This document shows positions 45,615-53,556 of a stretch of DNA of 64,000 nucleotides, piece by piece. Every line of letters starts with the position of its first letter. The stretch's first letter is position 1. The notes under the pieces are model-generated. The model saw only the letters and a list, made by a program, of their open reading frames with translations. It had not been told where the DNA came from and did not search any database. The position numbers and the translations under genes are program-made. This DNA comes from Enterococcus pallens ATCC BAA-351. Lineage in GTDB: Bacteria; Bacillota; Bacilli; Lactobacillales; Enterococcaceae. The stretch spans positions 394,788-458,787 of the forward strand of contig NZ_ASWD01000004.1 in assembly GCF_000407485.1 (NCBI RefSeq), read 5' to 3'.

Positions 45615-46826
45615 CTATAACAATAGACTCATCGGATTTTCCAGCATCTCAACAATCAGACTTAAGAAGGCTGCGGCTGGTGCACCGTCAGCAACCCGAT
45701 GATCAAAGGATAGAGAAAGATTCAAAGCGGAAATCGTCTTCACTTCACCAGTTGCATCCAAAGCCAGCTTGTCGTACATGCCGCCAACACCTAATATTGC
45801 TACTTCCGGTGCATTGATAATTGGATTGAAGGTTTGGACTTTACTGCGGCCTAATGAGCTGACTGTAAAGGTACCGCCACTCATTTCCTGTGGTGACAAT
45901 TGACCATCCCGTGCTTTTTGCGTAACTTCCTTAACTGATTTTGTCAATTCGCTTAAGCCCATTCGGCTGGCATTTTTCACAACTGGAACAACTAAGCCTT
46001 CAGAAACAGCTACTGCTACACCCATGTTTACTTCGTCAAAACGCTGAATGCCTTCTTCCAAACCATGAGCATTGAACTCTGGGTAAGACTTCAAGGCAAC
46101 CATTGCTGCTTTGATAATAATTTCTAAGAAGGAAATCCGATTGCCGGTTTGTTCTTCCACCATTGGCAACAGCTGTCCTCGTAATTCCTTCAGCTTCGTC
46201 ATATCTACTTCTGCATTCATCGTGACATGGGGAATCGTAGTCTTGCTGTTAAGCATGCGGTCAGCAATTACTTTACGCATACCGCTCCATGGAATCAGTT
46301 CGCCACTACTTGCTTCAGCAGTCGCTGCTGGTGCCGCAGGTTTTTCTTGATAATTGGCAACATCTTGGGCCTGAATGCGACCTTTAGGACCAGAGCCCTC
46401 TACCTTTTGCAAGTCAATGCCTTTTTCTCGGGCAATTCGACGAGCAGCCGGAGTTGCACGAATATTCTTAGCAGCAACTGGTGCTGCGGCAACTGTCTTT
46501 TCCTCTGCCTTTTCTGGCTCTGCTGCTTTTTCTTCGGCAGGCGCTGCTTCTTCTGTGCTGCCTGGCATTTCGTCTGGTACTTCCTCGCCAGCTTCACCAA
46601 TGTAGGCAATCACGGAGTTTACCGGCGCACTTTCATCATCGCCAATATATTTCTTCAATAGAATCCCTTCGTCATAGGCTTCTACTTCAATCGCAATCTT
46701 GTCAGTCATAACTTCGAAAATCGCTTCTCCCACTTCAACCGAATCACCTTCGTCCTTCAGCCAAGTGGTGATGGTTCCCACGTCCATCGTCGAGCTTAAT
46801 TTGGGCATTAGTACTTCATGTGCCAT
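45615..46826 (-). CDS. acoC: Dihydrolipoamide acetyltransferase (E2) of an acetoin/2-oxoacid dehydrogenase
   Basis: 403 aa. One N-terminal lipoyl domain with the lipoylated Lys43 in VMTDKIAIEVEA, an Ala/Glu/Pro linker, a peripheral-subunit-binding domain (NIRATPAARRIAREKGIDLQKVEG, ~120-150) and the catalytic domain ending in SFDHRVADGAPAA. GGGAG precedes the ATG. The core of the complex; it transfers acetyl to CoA. Between acoB and lpd. Acetoin versus pyruvate specificity rests mainly on E1. Confidence 0.9.
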   Translation of the reverse strand: MAHEVLMPKLSSTMDVGTITTWLKDEGDSVEVGEAIFEVMTDKIAIEVEAYDEGILLKKYIGDDESAPVNSVIAYIGEAGEEVPDEMPGSTEEAAPAEEKAAEPEKAEEKTVAAAPVAAKNIRATPAARRIAREKGIDLQKVEGSGPKGRIQAQDVANYQEKPAAPAATAEASSGELIPWSGMRKVIADRMLNSKTTIPHVTMNAEVDMTKLKELRGQLLPMVEEQTGNRISFLEIIIKAAMVALKSYPEFNAHGLEEGIQRFDEVNMGVAVAVSEGLVVPVVKNASRMGLSELTKSVKEVTQKARDGQLSPQEMSGGTFTVSSLGRSKVQTFNPIINAPEVAILGVGGMYDKLALDATGEVKTISALNLSLSFDHRVADGAPAAAFLSLIVEMLENPMSLLL

Positions 46827-46841
46827 CGTTTTTCTCCCTTC

Positions 46842-47816
46842 CTACATTAATCCGCGGCAAGCTTCAACAATATCTTCCACCTGCGGTACGGCTTTCTTCT
46901 CTAGTTCAGGATGGTATGGCATTGGAATTTCTTTCCCAGCCAAACGAACAATTGGTGCATCCAAGAAATCAAAGGATTCGCCCTCAGCAATCACGCTGGC
47001 TAATTCAGCACTAAATCCGCTGCGTTTTACCGCTTCAGTCACTACAACGGCTTTTCCAGTTTTCATAACAGAGGCAACAATGGTTTCTTTATCTAATGGT
47101 ACTAATGTTCTTGGGTCAACTACTTCAATATCAATGCCTTCTTCAGCTAAAATGTCCGCTGCTTCTAACGCTTTGTGTACCATAATTCCAGTCGCTACCA
47201 CTGAGATGTCGGCTCCTTCACGTTTCACATCGGCTACCCCGATCGGAATCGTGTATTTGCCTTCTGGTACATCACAAGAAGTTCGGTAGCATAGTTTATG
47301 CTCGTAAAACATGACAGGATTATCGTCTTCGATCGCTGCATGCAACAGTCCTTTTGCATCGTAAGCAGTTGCTGGTTGGATAACTTTCAAGCCTGGAATA
47401 TGCGCCGTCCAATTCTCTAAGCTTTGGGAATGCTGTGCTGCCGCTCCAGTTCCTGATCCGCCGGGTGTACGCATAACCAAAGGAATCTTCGCTTTTCCAC
47501 CGTACATGTAGCGAATCTTCGCTGCTTGGTTCACAATTTGATCTAAGGCAATCGTAATAAAATCTGAGAACTGAATTTCAAAAATTGGCCGCATTCCGGT
47601 CATCGCTGCCCCCACAGAAGCTCCAGCAATAACAGACTCAGCAATCGGTGTTGAACGAACTCGTTCTTCTCCAAACTCTTCATACATTCCTCGGCTGACT
47701 CCAAAAGCCCCGCCATATATTCCAATATCCTCGCCCATCAAGAAAACGTCTTCGTTTTCTCGCATCGCTTCAGACATTGCTTCTCTTACTGCTTCTGAAT
47801 AAGTGATTTCTCTCAT
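46842..47816 (-). CDS. acoB: E1 beta subunit, acetoin dehydrogenase type
   Basis: 324 aa from ATG at 47816 ([18 protein letters not shown]) behind AAGGAGGAG; a longer frame from 47894 runs through the repeat element and is not credible as a start. Signatures: [53 protein letters not shown] and [18 protein letters not shown]. It pairs with acoA to form the TPP-dependent E1. It is separated from acoA by 366 bp of tandem repeats. Confidence 0.9.
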   Translation of the reverse strand: MREITYSEAVREAMSEAMRENEDVFLMGEDIGIYGGAFGVSRGMYEEFGEERVRSTPIAESVIAGASVGAAMTGMRPIFEIQFSDFITIALDQIVNQAAKIRYMYGGKAKIPLVMRTPGGSGTGAAAQHSQSLENWTAHIPGLKVIQPATAYDAKGLLHAAIEDDNPVMFYEHKLCYRTSCDVPEGKYTIPIGVADVKREGADISVVATGIMVHKALEAADILAEEGIDIEVVDPRTLVPLDKETIVASVMKTGKAVVVTEAVKRSGFSAELASVIAEGESFDFLDAPIVRLAGKEIPMPYHPELEKKAVPQVEDIVEACRGLM

Positions 47817-47833
47817 CAACTTGCTCCTCCTTG

Positions 47834-47983
47834 TTAATACTAAGGTAATCATTTTTCTCTGAAAAATGAGTCTGATTTTAACGCCGTATACCATTCCACT
47901 AAACGACTCGTATGCTTATTTAGTTGGTAGCTTTTGATTCTTCTCGTTCGATTGTTTACTGCAAATAGTAGAACTGGCACCCT
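47834..47983 (-). ncRNA. Structured tandem repeat, copy A1 (aco operon)
   Basis: Read on the transcribed minus strand: 5' arm GTGCCAGTTCTACT, exactly 66 nt of loop (47901-47966), 3' arm AGTGGAATGGTAT, then a hairpin TCATTTTT-cagag-AAAAATGA just before the acoB ribosome site. The inner 6-bp helix pairs UCUACU with AGUGGA (one U-G). A 43-codon frame (MPVLLFAVNNR...) also spans it. RNA type is inferred from pairing shared by all copies. Confidence 0.55.
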
Positions 47984-48182
47984 ATTTCGATAATTAGGTA
48001 TTAATTTTTTCTCTGAAAAAATTAGTTTGATTCTCAATACGTGTACCATTCCACTATATAGTTCGTAACTCTATTTGCTTTATCATTCTTTATTACTTTC
48101 GAACGGGTACTTACTGTGAAAAGTGGAACTGGCATCCTTGTTTATACTAAGGTAATTATTTTTGCTTTCAAAAAACGTAGGG
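47984..48182 (-). ncRNA. Structured tandem repeat, copy A2 plus partial third hairpin (aco operon)
   Basis: Minus strand: 5' arm ATGCCAGTTCCACT, 66-nt loop (48056-48121), 3' arm AGTGGAATGGTAC, then hairpin TAATTTTTT-cagag-AAAAAATTA. Helix UCCACU/AGUGGA is perfect. Upstream, directly after the acoA stop (48150-48182), a further copy of the A/T hairpin and the ATTACCTTAGTAT box is present without its long stem. A1 and A2 are 155 bp apart. Confidence 0.55.
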
Positions 48183-49184
48183 TTAATCTGAATAGACATC
48201 CTCGTACATGCTTTCGATTTCTGGCATTGGGCTTTCTTCGGCGAATTTCACTGCGTCTTCGATGGCTTGTTTGGATTCCACGCGGATCGCTTCGGCTTCT
48301 TCTTCAGTGAACAATCCAGCGGCTACAAATTTGTCCTTCGCCAGCTTGATTGGATCACGATTTTTGCGCCAATCTTCTTCTTCTTCCTTGGTGCGGTATT
48401 TCTTGGCATCTGATTTTGAATGCCCTTTCCAACGATAAGTCATCGCTTCGATTAAGGTTGGCCCTTCTCCGCGACGTGCTTTTTCTACTGCATCATAAGT
48501 GGTGTTGATAACTTCGATTAGGTCGTTGCCGTCGATAGTAACACCTTCAATACCATAGGCCTTTGCACGATCAGACAATTTGTCCACTCGCATCATCGTT
48601 TTAAATGGACCGCTCATGCCGTATTGATTGTTTTCAATAAAGTAAACAACTGGTAAATCCCAGATAGCTGCTAAATTGACTGCTTCATGGAAACTTCCTT
48701 CATTGGTAGAGCCGTCACCTGCATAAGCCAAGGCCACGTTGTCCTGACCTTTCATTTTAGCGGTTAACGCAGCTCCGGTAGCAATTGGGAAGCCGCCGCC
48801 GACAATCCCGTTAGCACCTAAGTTTCCTGTATCTAAATCAGCGATATGCATAGATCCGCCTTTTCCGTTGTTCGTGCCAGTAGTTCGACCGAAAAGTTCT
48901 GCCATCATTTCGTTAATGTTGCACCCTTTAGCAATCGTTTGACCATGTCCTCGGTGGGTTGCAGTAATCCAATCTGTTTTGCGTAATACTGCTCCGCTCC
49001 CAGCTGAGGATGATTCTTGCCCAACTGCTAAGTGAGTCGTTCCGTGTATTAACCCTTTAGCAAACAATTGATCCACCTTTTCATCGAAGTAACGAATTTC
49101 CCACATAGTTCTGAATACTTTTTTGAGATCTTCGTCAGTCAATCCTGCACGATTTGGTACGGACATTTTACTTGTCTCTGACAT
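48183..49184 (-). CDS. acoA: E1 alpha subunit, acetoin dehydrogenase type
   Basis: 333 aa. TPP-binding signature GDGSTNEGSFHEAVNLAAIWDLPVVYFIENN and THRGHGQTIAKGCNINEMMAELFGRTTG...GGSMHIADLDTGNLGANGIVGGG, the latter typical of AcoA rather than of PDH E1 alpha. AAAAGGAG precedes the ATG. It cleaves acetoin (or a related 2-oxo compound) and passes the C2 unit to lipoyl-E2. Follows the SorC-type regulator by 66 bp. Acetoin specificity is probable, not proven. Confidence 0.88.
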   Translation of the reverse strand: MSETSKMSVPNRAGLTDEDLKKVFRTMWEIRYFDEKVDQLFAKGLIHGTTHLAVGQESSSAGSGAVLRKTDWITATHRGHGQTIAKGCNINEMMAELFGRTTGTNNGKGGSMHIADLDTGNLGANGIVGGGFPIATGAALTAKMKGQDNVALAYAGDGSTNEGSFHEAVNLAAIWDLPVVYFIENNQYGMSGPFKTMMRVDKLSDRAKAYGIEGVTIDGNDLIEVINTTYDAVEKARRGEGPTLIEAMTYRWKGHSKSDAKKYRTKEEEEDWRKNRDPIKLAKDKFVAAGLFTEEEAEAIRVESKQAIEDAVKFAEESPMPEIESMYEDVYSD

Positions 49185-49250
49185 AATTTACGCTCCTTTT
49201 CTTGATTCATCTATCACTAATTTCACTGCTTCCAGCAAAATCAAAGTGGT

Positions 49251-50198
49251 TTACTTGAGTAACGCTTTCGCTGTTTCTTCATCAGTAATCAGGACATTTA
49301 CTAGGCCGCCTTTTAAAGCTGCCCGAATCCCACCGACTTTTTCTTTTCCGCCAGATACACCGATCCGAGTCGGAATTCTTTTCAAATCTTCCAGATCAAT
49401 TGCCAATACTCGATCATTCCAAGTACATGCGGCTAAATTTCCCTCTTCATCAATAAAGTTGTAACAAATATCTCCTGCCACTTTACGATCTGACAGCTCC
49501 ACCTGCAGCTGATCTGAATCAGCTAACAAATAGGTTTTGGTCATGGTGGAGTAGGCTGGTAAACCGCCAATTCCCACTAGGGCAACATCAACACTCTTGG
49601 CTTCGTCAAATACCTGTTTGATAAACGACTGCTCCATGAACACCTGCTTGGCTTCCGCAGAATCTACTGTAATGGGTGCATGCAGCTCAACTGCGATACC
49701 GTCACTTTTCTTAGCAAACAATTCACAGACAACATTGGCTTGCAGGGCCATATGCTGCTGACCAAGGCCGCCAACTAAAGGGACAAATTTTACCGATTCC
49801 ATTTGACTCTTAGGCGAGAAGTTCATAGCCGCCTCGTGAACCACTGTGCCGGCGGATACGCCAACTTTTTGATTAGGCTGCAATATCCTGGCGAGGTATT
49901 TTGCAGCTGTGATTCCGATGCGCTTATTCAACATCTCTACACCAGTAGGGGCGATACAAATGACTTCCTGCAGCATAAATTTCTCGGCAATTTTTTCTTC
50001 TAGTACACGGTAAGGATGAGCCATATCATCATGGATGATGATTTCTACTAATCCCAAAGCTCGAGCCTTAGCCAAATATTTAGAAACTAACGAACGGCTG
50101 ATATTAAACCGTTTGGCTACCTCTGACTGCTTGGCTCCTTCCTCGTAATACATGGACGCCATTTCCGTCAACAGCCTGCGATCATCTGAATAACTCAT
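49251..50198 (-). CDS. SorC/DeoR-family sugar-binding transcriptional regulator
   Basis: 315 aa. N-terminal HTH (MASMYYEEGAKQSEVAKRFNISRSLVSKYLAKARALGLVEI, ~12-53) and a large SorC effector domain (QKVGVSAGTVVHEA; VDVALVGIGGLPAYSTM; VAGDICYNFIDEEGN). SorC proteins bind sugar phosphates and usually control polyol or sugar operons. Here the gene is first in the aco operon, with palindromic repeats and a cre-like site upstream. This arrangement differs from the sigma54-dependent AcoR control of Bacillus. Confidence 0.9.
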   Translation of the reverse strand: MSYSDDRRLLTEMASMYYEEGAKQSEVAKRFNISRSLVSKYLAKARALGLVEIIIHDDMAHPYRVLEEKIAEKFMLQEVICIAPTGVEMLNKRIGITAAKYLARILQPNQKVGVSAGTVVHEAAMNFSPKSQMESVKFVPLVGGLGQQHMALQANVVCELFAKKSDGIAVELHAPITVDSAEAKQVFMEQSFIKQVFDEAKSVDVALVGIGGLPAYSTMTKTYLLADSDQLQVELSDRKVAGDICYNFIDEEGNLAACTWNDRVLAIDLEDLKRIPTRIGVSGGKEKVGGIRAALKGGLVNVLITDEETAKALLK

Positions 50199-50258
50199 TT
50201 CCTACCCTCCAAAAGACTTTTTTTGTTAAAAAGCATTTGCCAACTTTGTGCATTTATG

Positions 50259-50394
50259 AACATATGTTATATACCGTGACATATGTTACACACTAATAGT
50301 AGGTCGGATTGATGCTGGTGTCAACGCTATTCTGACGCCAATGTAAATGTTTACAGTATGTTCCAAACGAGAGAGCTCTAGTGACATATGTTAC
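50259..50394. promoter_or_regulatory. SorC operator array
   Basis: The 14-mer GTGACATATGTTAC occurs twice (50276-50289 and 50381-50394), and a third copy of its ACATATGTTA core lies at 50260-50269. The consensus GTRACATATGTYAC is palindromic. Position directly upstream of the sorC-like gene suggests autoregulation and control of aco. Confidence 0.65.
50342..50355. promoter_or_regulatory. cre-like site upstream of sorC-aco
   Basis: TGTAAATGTTTACA matches 13 of 14 cre consensus positions (T for the central C). It lies between the second and third SorC-type sites. Confidence 0.55.
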
Positions 50395-50419
50395 GTTTTT
50401 TGGAAAAAGTTACGACAGG

Positions 50420-50487
50420 AAGCCATTGAACCCACGCAGCAGAGCTGACTAGAAAGACAGTCTACTATCGTGTGGGTTCAATGGCTT
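50420..50487 (-). terminator. 16-bp inverted repeat after the gat operon
   Basis: AAGCCATTGAACCCAC (50420-50435) and GTGGGTTCAATGGCTT (50472-50487) are perfectly complementary with a 36-nt loop. The T-run after it on the minus strand is poor (CCTGTCGTAACTTTTT), so terminator status is likely but not certain. Confidence 0.5.
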
Positions 50488-50511
50488 TATCTGCAGAATG
50501 CTTTCTATAAA

Positions 50512-50787
50512 CTACTGGATCGCTGCAATCAACTGATCACAGCAGGTCTCCATCCCAAATTTAGTGATGAAGGGGGTACCATCTACCTTAGGCACATCAA
50601 TCGTAAATTTAGGCTGTCCAATGACTACCACAACATCAATTGATGGGTCCAGTGCTTCTACTTCATAAATACTTTTACCAGTAACGGTTGCTTCCACGCC
50701 TTTTTGTGTCAAATAATCTTGGATAAAATTAACTGCAAAGTTACGCTTGTTATCTGAGGTTCCAGCTGCTACTAAAATATTCTTCAT
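50512..50787 (-). CDS. GatB-like PTS IIB-fold protein lacking the phosphorylated cysteine
   Basis: 91 aa from ATG at 50787 with AAAAGGAA upstream; the frame opens at 50847 inside the SDR gene. The fold and opening (MKNILVAAGTSDNKRNFAV) resemble GatB IIB domains (VLIACGTGVATSTVV), but the P-loop Cys is replaced by Ala8. Later segments DVVVVIGQPKFTIDVPKVDGTPF fit the family. Without Cys it cannot carry phosphate in the normal way. It is last in the gat-type operon. Confidence 0.7.
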   Translation of the reverse strand: MKNILVAAGTSDNKRNFAVNFIQDYLTQKGVEATVTGKSIYEVEALDPSIDVVVVIGQPKFTIDVPKVDGTPFITKFGMETCCDQLIAAIQ

Positions 50788-50806
50788 GCAAATTCTTCCT
50801 TTTCCA

Positions 50807-51553
50807 TTAATAAGTTCTGCCGCCATCTGCCAAGATGATTTGCCCATGAATATATGAGCTCTCCGGGCTGGCTAAAAACAGGGCTAGATTGGCAATATCT
50901 TCCGGCTGTCCAATGCGAGAGATTGGAATCTTCTTCAGCAGCTCTGCTCGACTAGCTTCATCTGGATACAAATGATCCAAAATTTCGGTTTGAATTACTC
51001 GTGGTGCGATGGCATTCACATTTACACCCTTTGGTCCCAGCTCTTTTGAAATGGTGCGCATCAAGCCATGCTGACCCGCCTTGGAAGAAGCATAATGTGC
51101 TCCTCCGCCGGTTCCAGTAATGGCCGAGCCTGACGTTACAAAAATGATCTTGCCTTGATTAGATAGAAAGTCATCATAAAAGGCTTTGATAGTGTAAAAG
51201 GACCCATCTAAGTTGATGTGAAGCACTCGCTGCCATTCTTCGATACTGATTTCTTCTACCGAGTGACGGTAACTAATTCCGGCATTAATAACCAGCACAT
51301 CAACACGTCCAAACGTTGCAAAGACTTGCTCTCTTACCTGCTGCAAATCTTCTGCTGCAGCTACATCGGCTTTAACAAACAGTGCTTGGGCATACTCTTT
51401 ACTCAATTGCTCAGCAGTTTCTTCGCCAGCTGCTTGATCGAAATCAACGATAACGGTATTTGCACCAGCTTGCGCAAATTTCTCCGCAATTGACCGCCCG
51501 ATTCCCTTTGCCGCTCCAGTGACGACCGCGACTTTCCCTTGCATATTTTCCAC
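50807..51553 (-). CDS. SDR-family dehydrogenase (polyol-phosphate type likely)
   Basis: 248 aa taking GTG at 51553 (AAGGA 10 nt upstream); GTG 51562 and ATG 51544 are alternatives. Rossmann motif VVTGAAKGIGRSIAE, NAGIS, catalytic Ser in FVTSGSAITG, and YASSKAG (Tyr/Lys). The acidic VDFD after beta-2 suggests NAD. It sits between gatB and the GatB-like gene, so it probably oxidises the imported polyol phosphate. Substrate inferred from context only. Confidence 0.85.
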   Translation of the reverse strand: MENMQGKVAVVTGAAKGIGRSIAEKFAQAGANTVIVDFDQAAGEETAEQLSKEYAQALFVKADVAAAEDLQQVREQVFATFGRVDVLVINAGISYRHSVEEISIEEWQRVLHINLDGSFYTIKAFYDDFLSNQGKIIFVTSGSAITGTGGGAHYASSKAGQHGLMRTISKELGPKGVNVNAIAPRVIQTEILDHLYPDEASRAELLKKIPISRIGQPEDIANLALFLASPESSYIHGQIILADGGRTY

Positions 51554-51566
51554 TACGTCCACGTCC

Positions 51567-51845
51567 TTATTGCAAGATTTCTACAATTTTTTGTACATCT
51601 GCTTCAATTCCTACCCCGGTCAAAAAGGACAGGGCGCGAATAACTGGAATATCGTTGCTTTCATAGGAAGTTGTTGTAACAACTAAATCAGCATTAGCAA
51701 TTTTCGAAGGCAGCTCAGCCACCTTACATTGTTCTACTGTTGCTGGGATATTGTTTTTTTCTAATTCTTCTTTGACCCGCATACAAACTACCGTTGATGT
51801 TGCTACTCCCGTTCCGCAAGCGATTAATACATGTTTTTTATTCAT
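51567..51845 (-). CDS. gatB: PTS galactitol-type IIB
   Basis: 92 aa. The P-loop VLIACGTGVATSTVV has the phosphorylated Cys10. It transfers phosphate from IIA to the incoming polyol. Its start overlaps the gatC stop by 8 nt, with AAGGAG upstream. Soluble, associates with IIC. Confidence 0.93.
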   Translation of the reverse strand: MNKKHVLIACGTGVATSTVVCMRVKEELEKNNIPATVEQCKVAELPSKIANADLVVTTTSYESNDIPVIRALSFLTGVGIEADVQKIVEILQ

Positions 51846-53238
51846 TTGTCTCGACTCCTTCTACATTCTTTTTATCTGGTTCAATGTTGAATTGTTTTTT
51901 GATGTCATTTCTTGTCCAGAACCAAAGTGCTCCGTACATTACCAAAGCAATCACACCAGCAGCAAAAGCAGGCACGTTGGATGGATCAATTAATTTCAGC
52001 ATAATCCACAAGGTAATATGACAGCTCATATCAATCCCGGAAATCATAGTTGCTCCTTCTGGGAAGGCAAAGCCTACTGCATGAGCCATGGTTGTGGTTA
52101 AAGCACCTAAGTTAGTCGCAATAAAGAAGACGATACAAACAGATACAATCGCATTTAACAATCCTCGGAAAATATTACCTTTCGAAGCCGCAATTGACCA
52201 AATTACCGTAAATGGCAATACCGCTAAATCAGCAAATGGCAACAACCGGTTGTATGGTAAAACCGCTGCTAACAAGATAGTGATTGGAACCATAATCAAA
52301 GCAACTGTGATAATTGCTGGATGAGCTGTAACCACCGCTGCATCTAAGCCGATATATACTTCTTTTCCTGGGAAGCGTTTTTGAATGAAGGTCTTTGCTG
52401 CTTCCGCAATTGGTGACAGCCCTTCCATTAAAAGCGCTACCATTCTTGGCATTAAAATCATAACTGCTGACATTTGAATCCCTAATTGAATAATTGCCTG
52501 TGAATCGTAACCAGCTAAGAAGCCCATGCCAACCCCTAGAATCAAACCAATCATCATCGGTTCACCGAAAATTCCTAATTTGTCCTTCAAGTTATCCGCA
52601 TTAATATCAATTTTGTTAATACCAGGAATCTTATCCCATACCCGATTTAAGGCATACGTAATTGGCGCAAAGTTGACCGTCTCCCCGTGTGGCAGCGAAA
52701 TTCCAGGCAAACCATAGAAATGTTCCACTGCAGGTGCCGTCCAGTCAGCCAGCTTGAAGATTACAAACGTATTAATCAATGCACAAACAACAGCGATAAT
52801 AATTGAGTCTGTTGCGTAATAAATCATTGCTCCTGGGAAAATCAAATGCCAATAATTCCAAATATCTACGTCCATTGTTTTCGTTTGATTAAAACGCAGC
52901 AACACCATGTTAAAGATAAAAATTGTCGGAATGAGTAATACTGCAATCGGTGTTGCAAAGGTGATCGCCGCTCCGATGGGCCAACCAACATCCAAAATAT
53001 CTAAATTCAAGCCCAAGCGTTCAATCATCGCGGTTGACGCCTGACCAACTGAATCAGACAGCAAACCAATAACTAGATTCAACCCAGTAAACCCAATACC
53101 AACGGTTAAACCTGCCCGAAACGACCGACTCAGCTTTTGACCGAGCACAACTCCAAAAATTGTTAAGATAATCGGCAGCATGGCCGCTGCCCCTAAATCC
53201 AAAATATAGTTAACCCCGTTTTTGATAATATCTAGCAT
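51838..53238 (-). CDS. gatC: PTS galactitol-type IIC
   Basis: 466 aa from ATG at 53238, 9 nt after GAGGAG; the frame extends to 53349 through repeat B1 but those residues are not a credible N-terminus. About ten membrane segments; typical GatC stretches are LDLGAAAMLPIILTIFGVVLGQK, GWPIGAAITFATPIAVLLIPT, GLPGISLPHGETVNFAPI and LMPRMVALLMEGLSPIAEAA. Imports a hexitol or pentitol. Separated from gatA by 384 bp holding two repeat copies. Confidence 0.93.
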   Translation of the reverse strand: MLDIIKNGVNYILDLGAAAMLPIILTIFGVVLGQKLSRSFRAGLTVGIGFTGLNLVIGLLSDSVGQASTAMIERLGLNLDILDVGWPIGAAITFATPIAVLLIPTIFIFNMVLLRFNQTKTMDVDIWNYWHLIFPGAMIYYATDSIIIAVVCALINTFVIFKLADWTAPAVEHFYGLPGISLPHGETVNFAPITYALNRVWDKIPGINKIDINADNLKDKLGIFGEPMMIGLILGVGMGFLAGYDSQAIIQLGIQMSAVMILMPRMVALLMEGLSPIAEAAKTFIQKRFPGKEVYIGLDAAVVTAHPAIITVALIMVPITILLAAVLPYNRLLPFADLAVLPFTVIWSIAASKGNIFRGLLNAIVSVCIVFFIATNLGALTTTMAHAVGFAFPEGATMISGIDMSCHITLWIMLKLIDPSNVPAFAAGVIALVMYGALWFWTRNDIKKQFNIEPDKKNVEGVETNE

Positions 53239-53251
53239 TTCATTCATCTCC

Positions 53252-53403
53252 TCGTTCTTAATAATGTAATATTTTTGTTCCAAAAATAGTTTGACTCTCA
53301 CAGCGTATACCATCCAACTAAACTGGTTGTTTTGATGAATCGGGTACACTTGTGAGTTATGCTTCGGACTTTTTTAACTGCCAAAAGTTGGACTGGCACC
53401 CTT
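53252..53403 (-). ncRNA. Structured tandem repeat, copy B1 (gat operon)
   Basis: Minus strand: 5' arm GTGCCAGTCCAACT, 66-nt loop (53320-53385), 3' arm AGTTGGATGGTAT, then hairpin TATTTTT-ggaac-AAAAATA just before the gatC ribosome site. The inner helix CCAACU/AGUUGG is perfect. A 33-codon frame (MPVQLLAVKKVRS...) also spans it. Confidence 0.55.
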
Positions 53404-53556
53404 ATTCCTATTAATGAATTATTTTTTGTTCCAAAAAATAGTCTTATTTTCATGCCGTGTACCATCCAACTAAACTCTTCGTATCATTACTTTGCTAAAA
53501 CCTGAAATGTGTACTTCGAACTTTGTCTGCTGCAAAAAGTTGGACTGGCACCCTCG
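53404..53556 (-). ncRNA. Structured tandem repeat, copy B2 (gat operon)
   Basis: Minus strand: 5' arm GTGCCAGTCCAACT, 66-nt loop (53472-53537), 3' arm AGTTGGATGGTAC, then hairpin TATTTTTT-ggaac-AAAAAATA. It is 152 bp from B1. The peptide frame seen in the other copies is broken by a TAG here, which favours RNA over peptide. GAACGAGG flanks the pair on both sides. Confidence 0.55.

Larger units (their letters stand above)
50199..50511. other. Intergenic region between gat and aco operons, 313 bp
   Basis: Contains the SorC-type operator array, the cre-like site and the stem-loop at 50420-50487. No coding sequence. Confidence 0.6.

Noticed and set aside
47849..48049. A 66-codon frame as a real gene between acoA and acoB
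   Set aside because: It crosses both repeat copies, has no spaced ribosome site, and its counterpart in the gat operon is a differently ended product of the same repeat.
44185..49184. Pyruvate dehydrogenase operon
   Set aside because: A split E1 of AcoA/AcoB size, the AcoA-like GGSMHIADLD region and a single lipoyl domain fit acetoin dehydrogenase better, although E1 specificity is not proven.
53238..53349. Extended N-terminus for GatC
   Set aside because: The extra 37 residues are encoded by repeat B1 and lie upstream of a clear ribosome site at the internal ATG; the same artefact extends AcoB.
47834..53556. CRISPR array or simple satellite
   Set aside because: Only two copies per site, ~150 bp long, diverged, with conserved stems rather than identical short repeats and unique spacers.
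47834..53556. RAT antiterminator sites for the BglG-type regulator
   Set aside because: RAT elements are ~30 nt and overlap a terminator; these units are ~150 nt, have no terminator T-run on the coding strand, and occur also in the unrelated aco operon.
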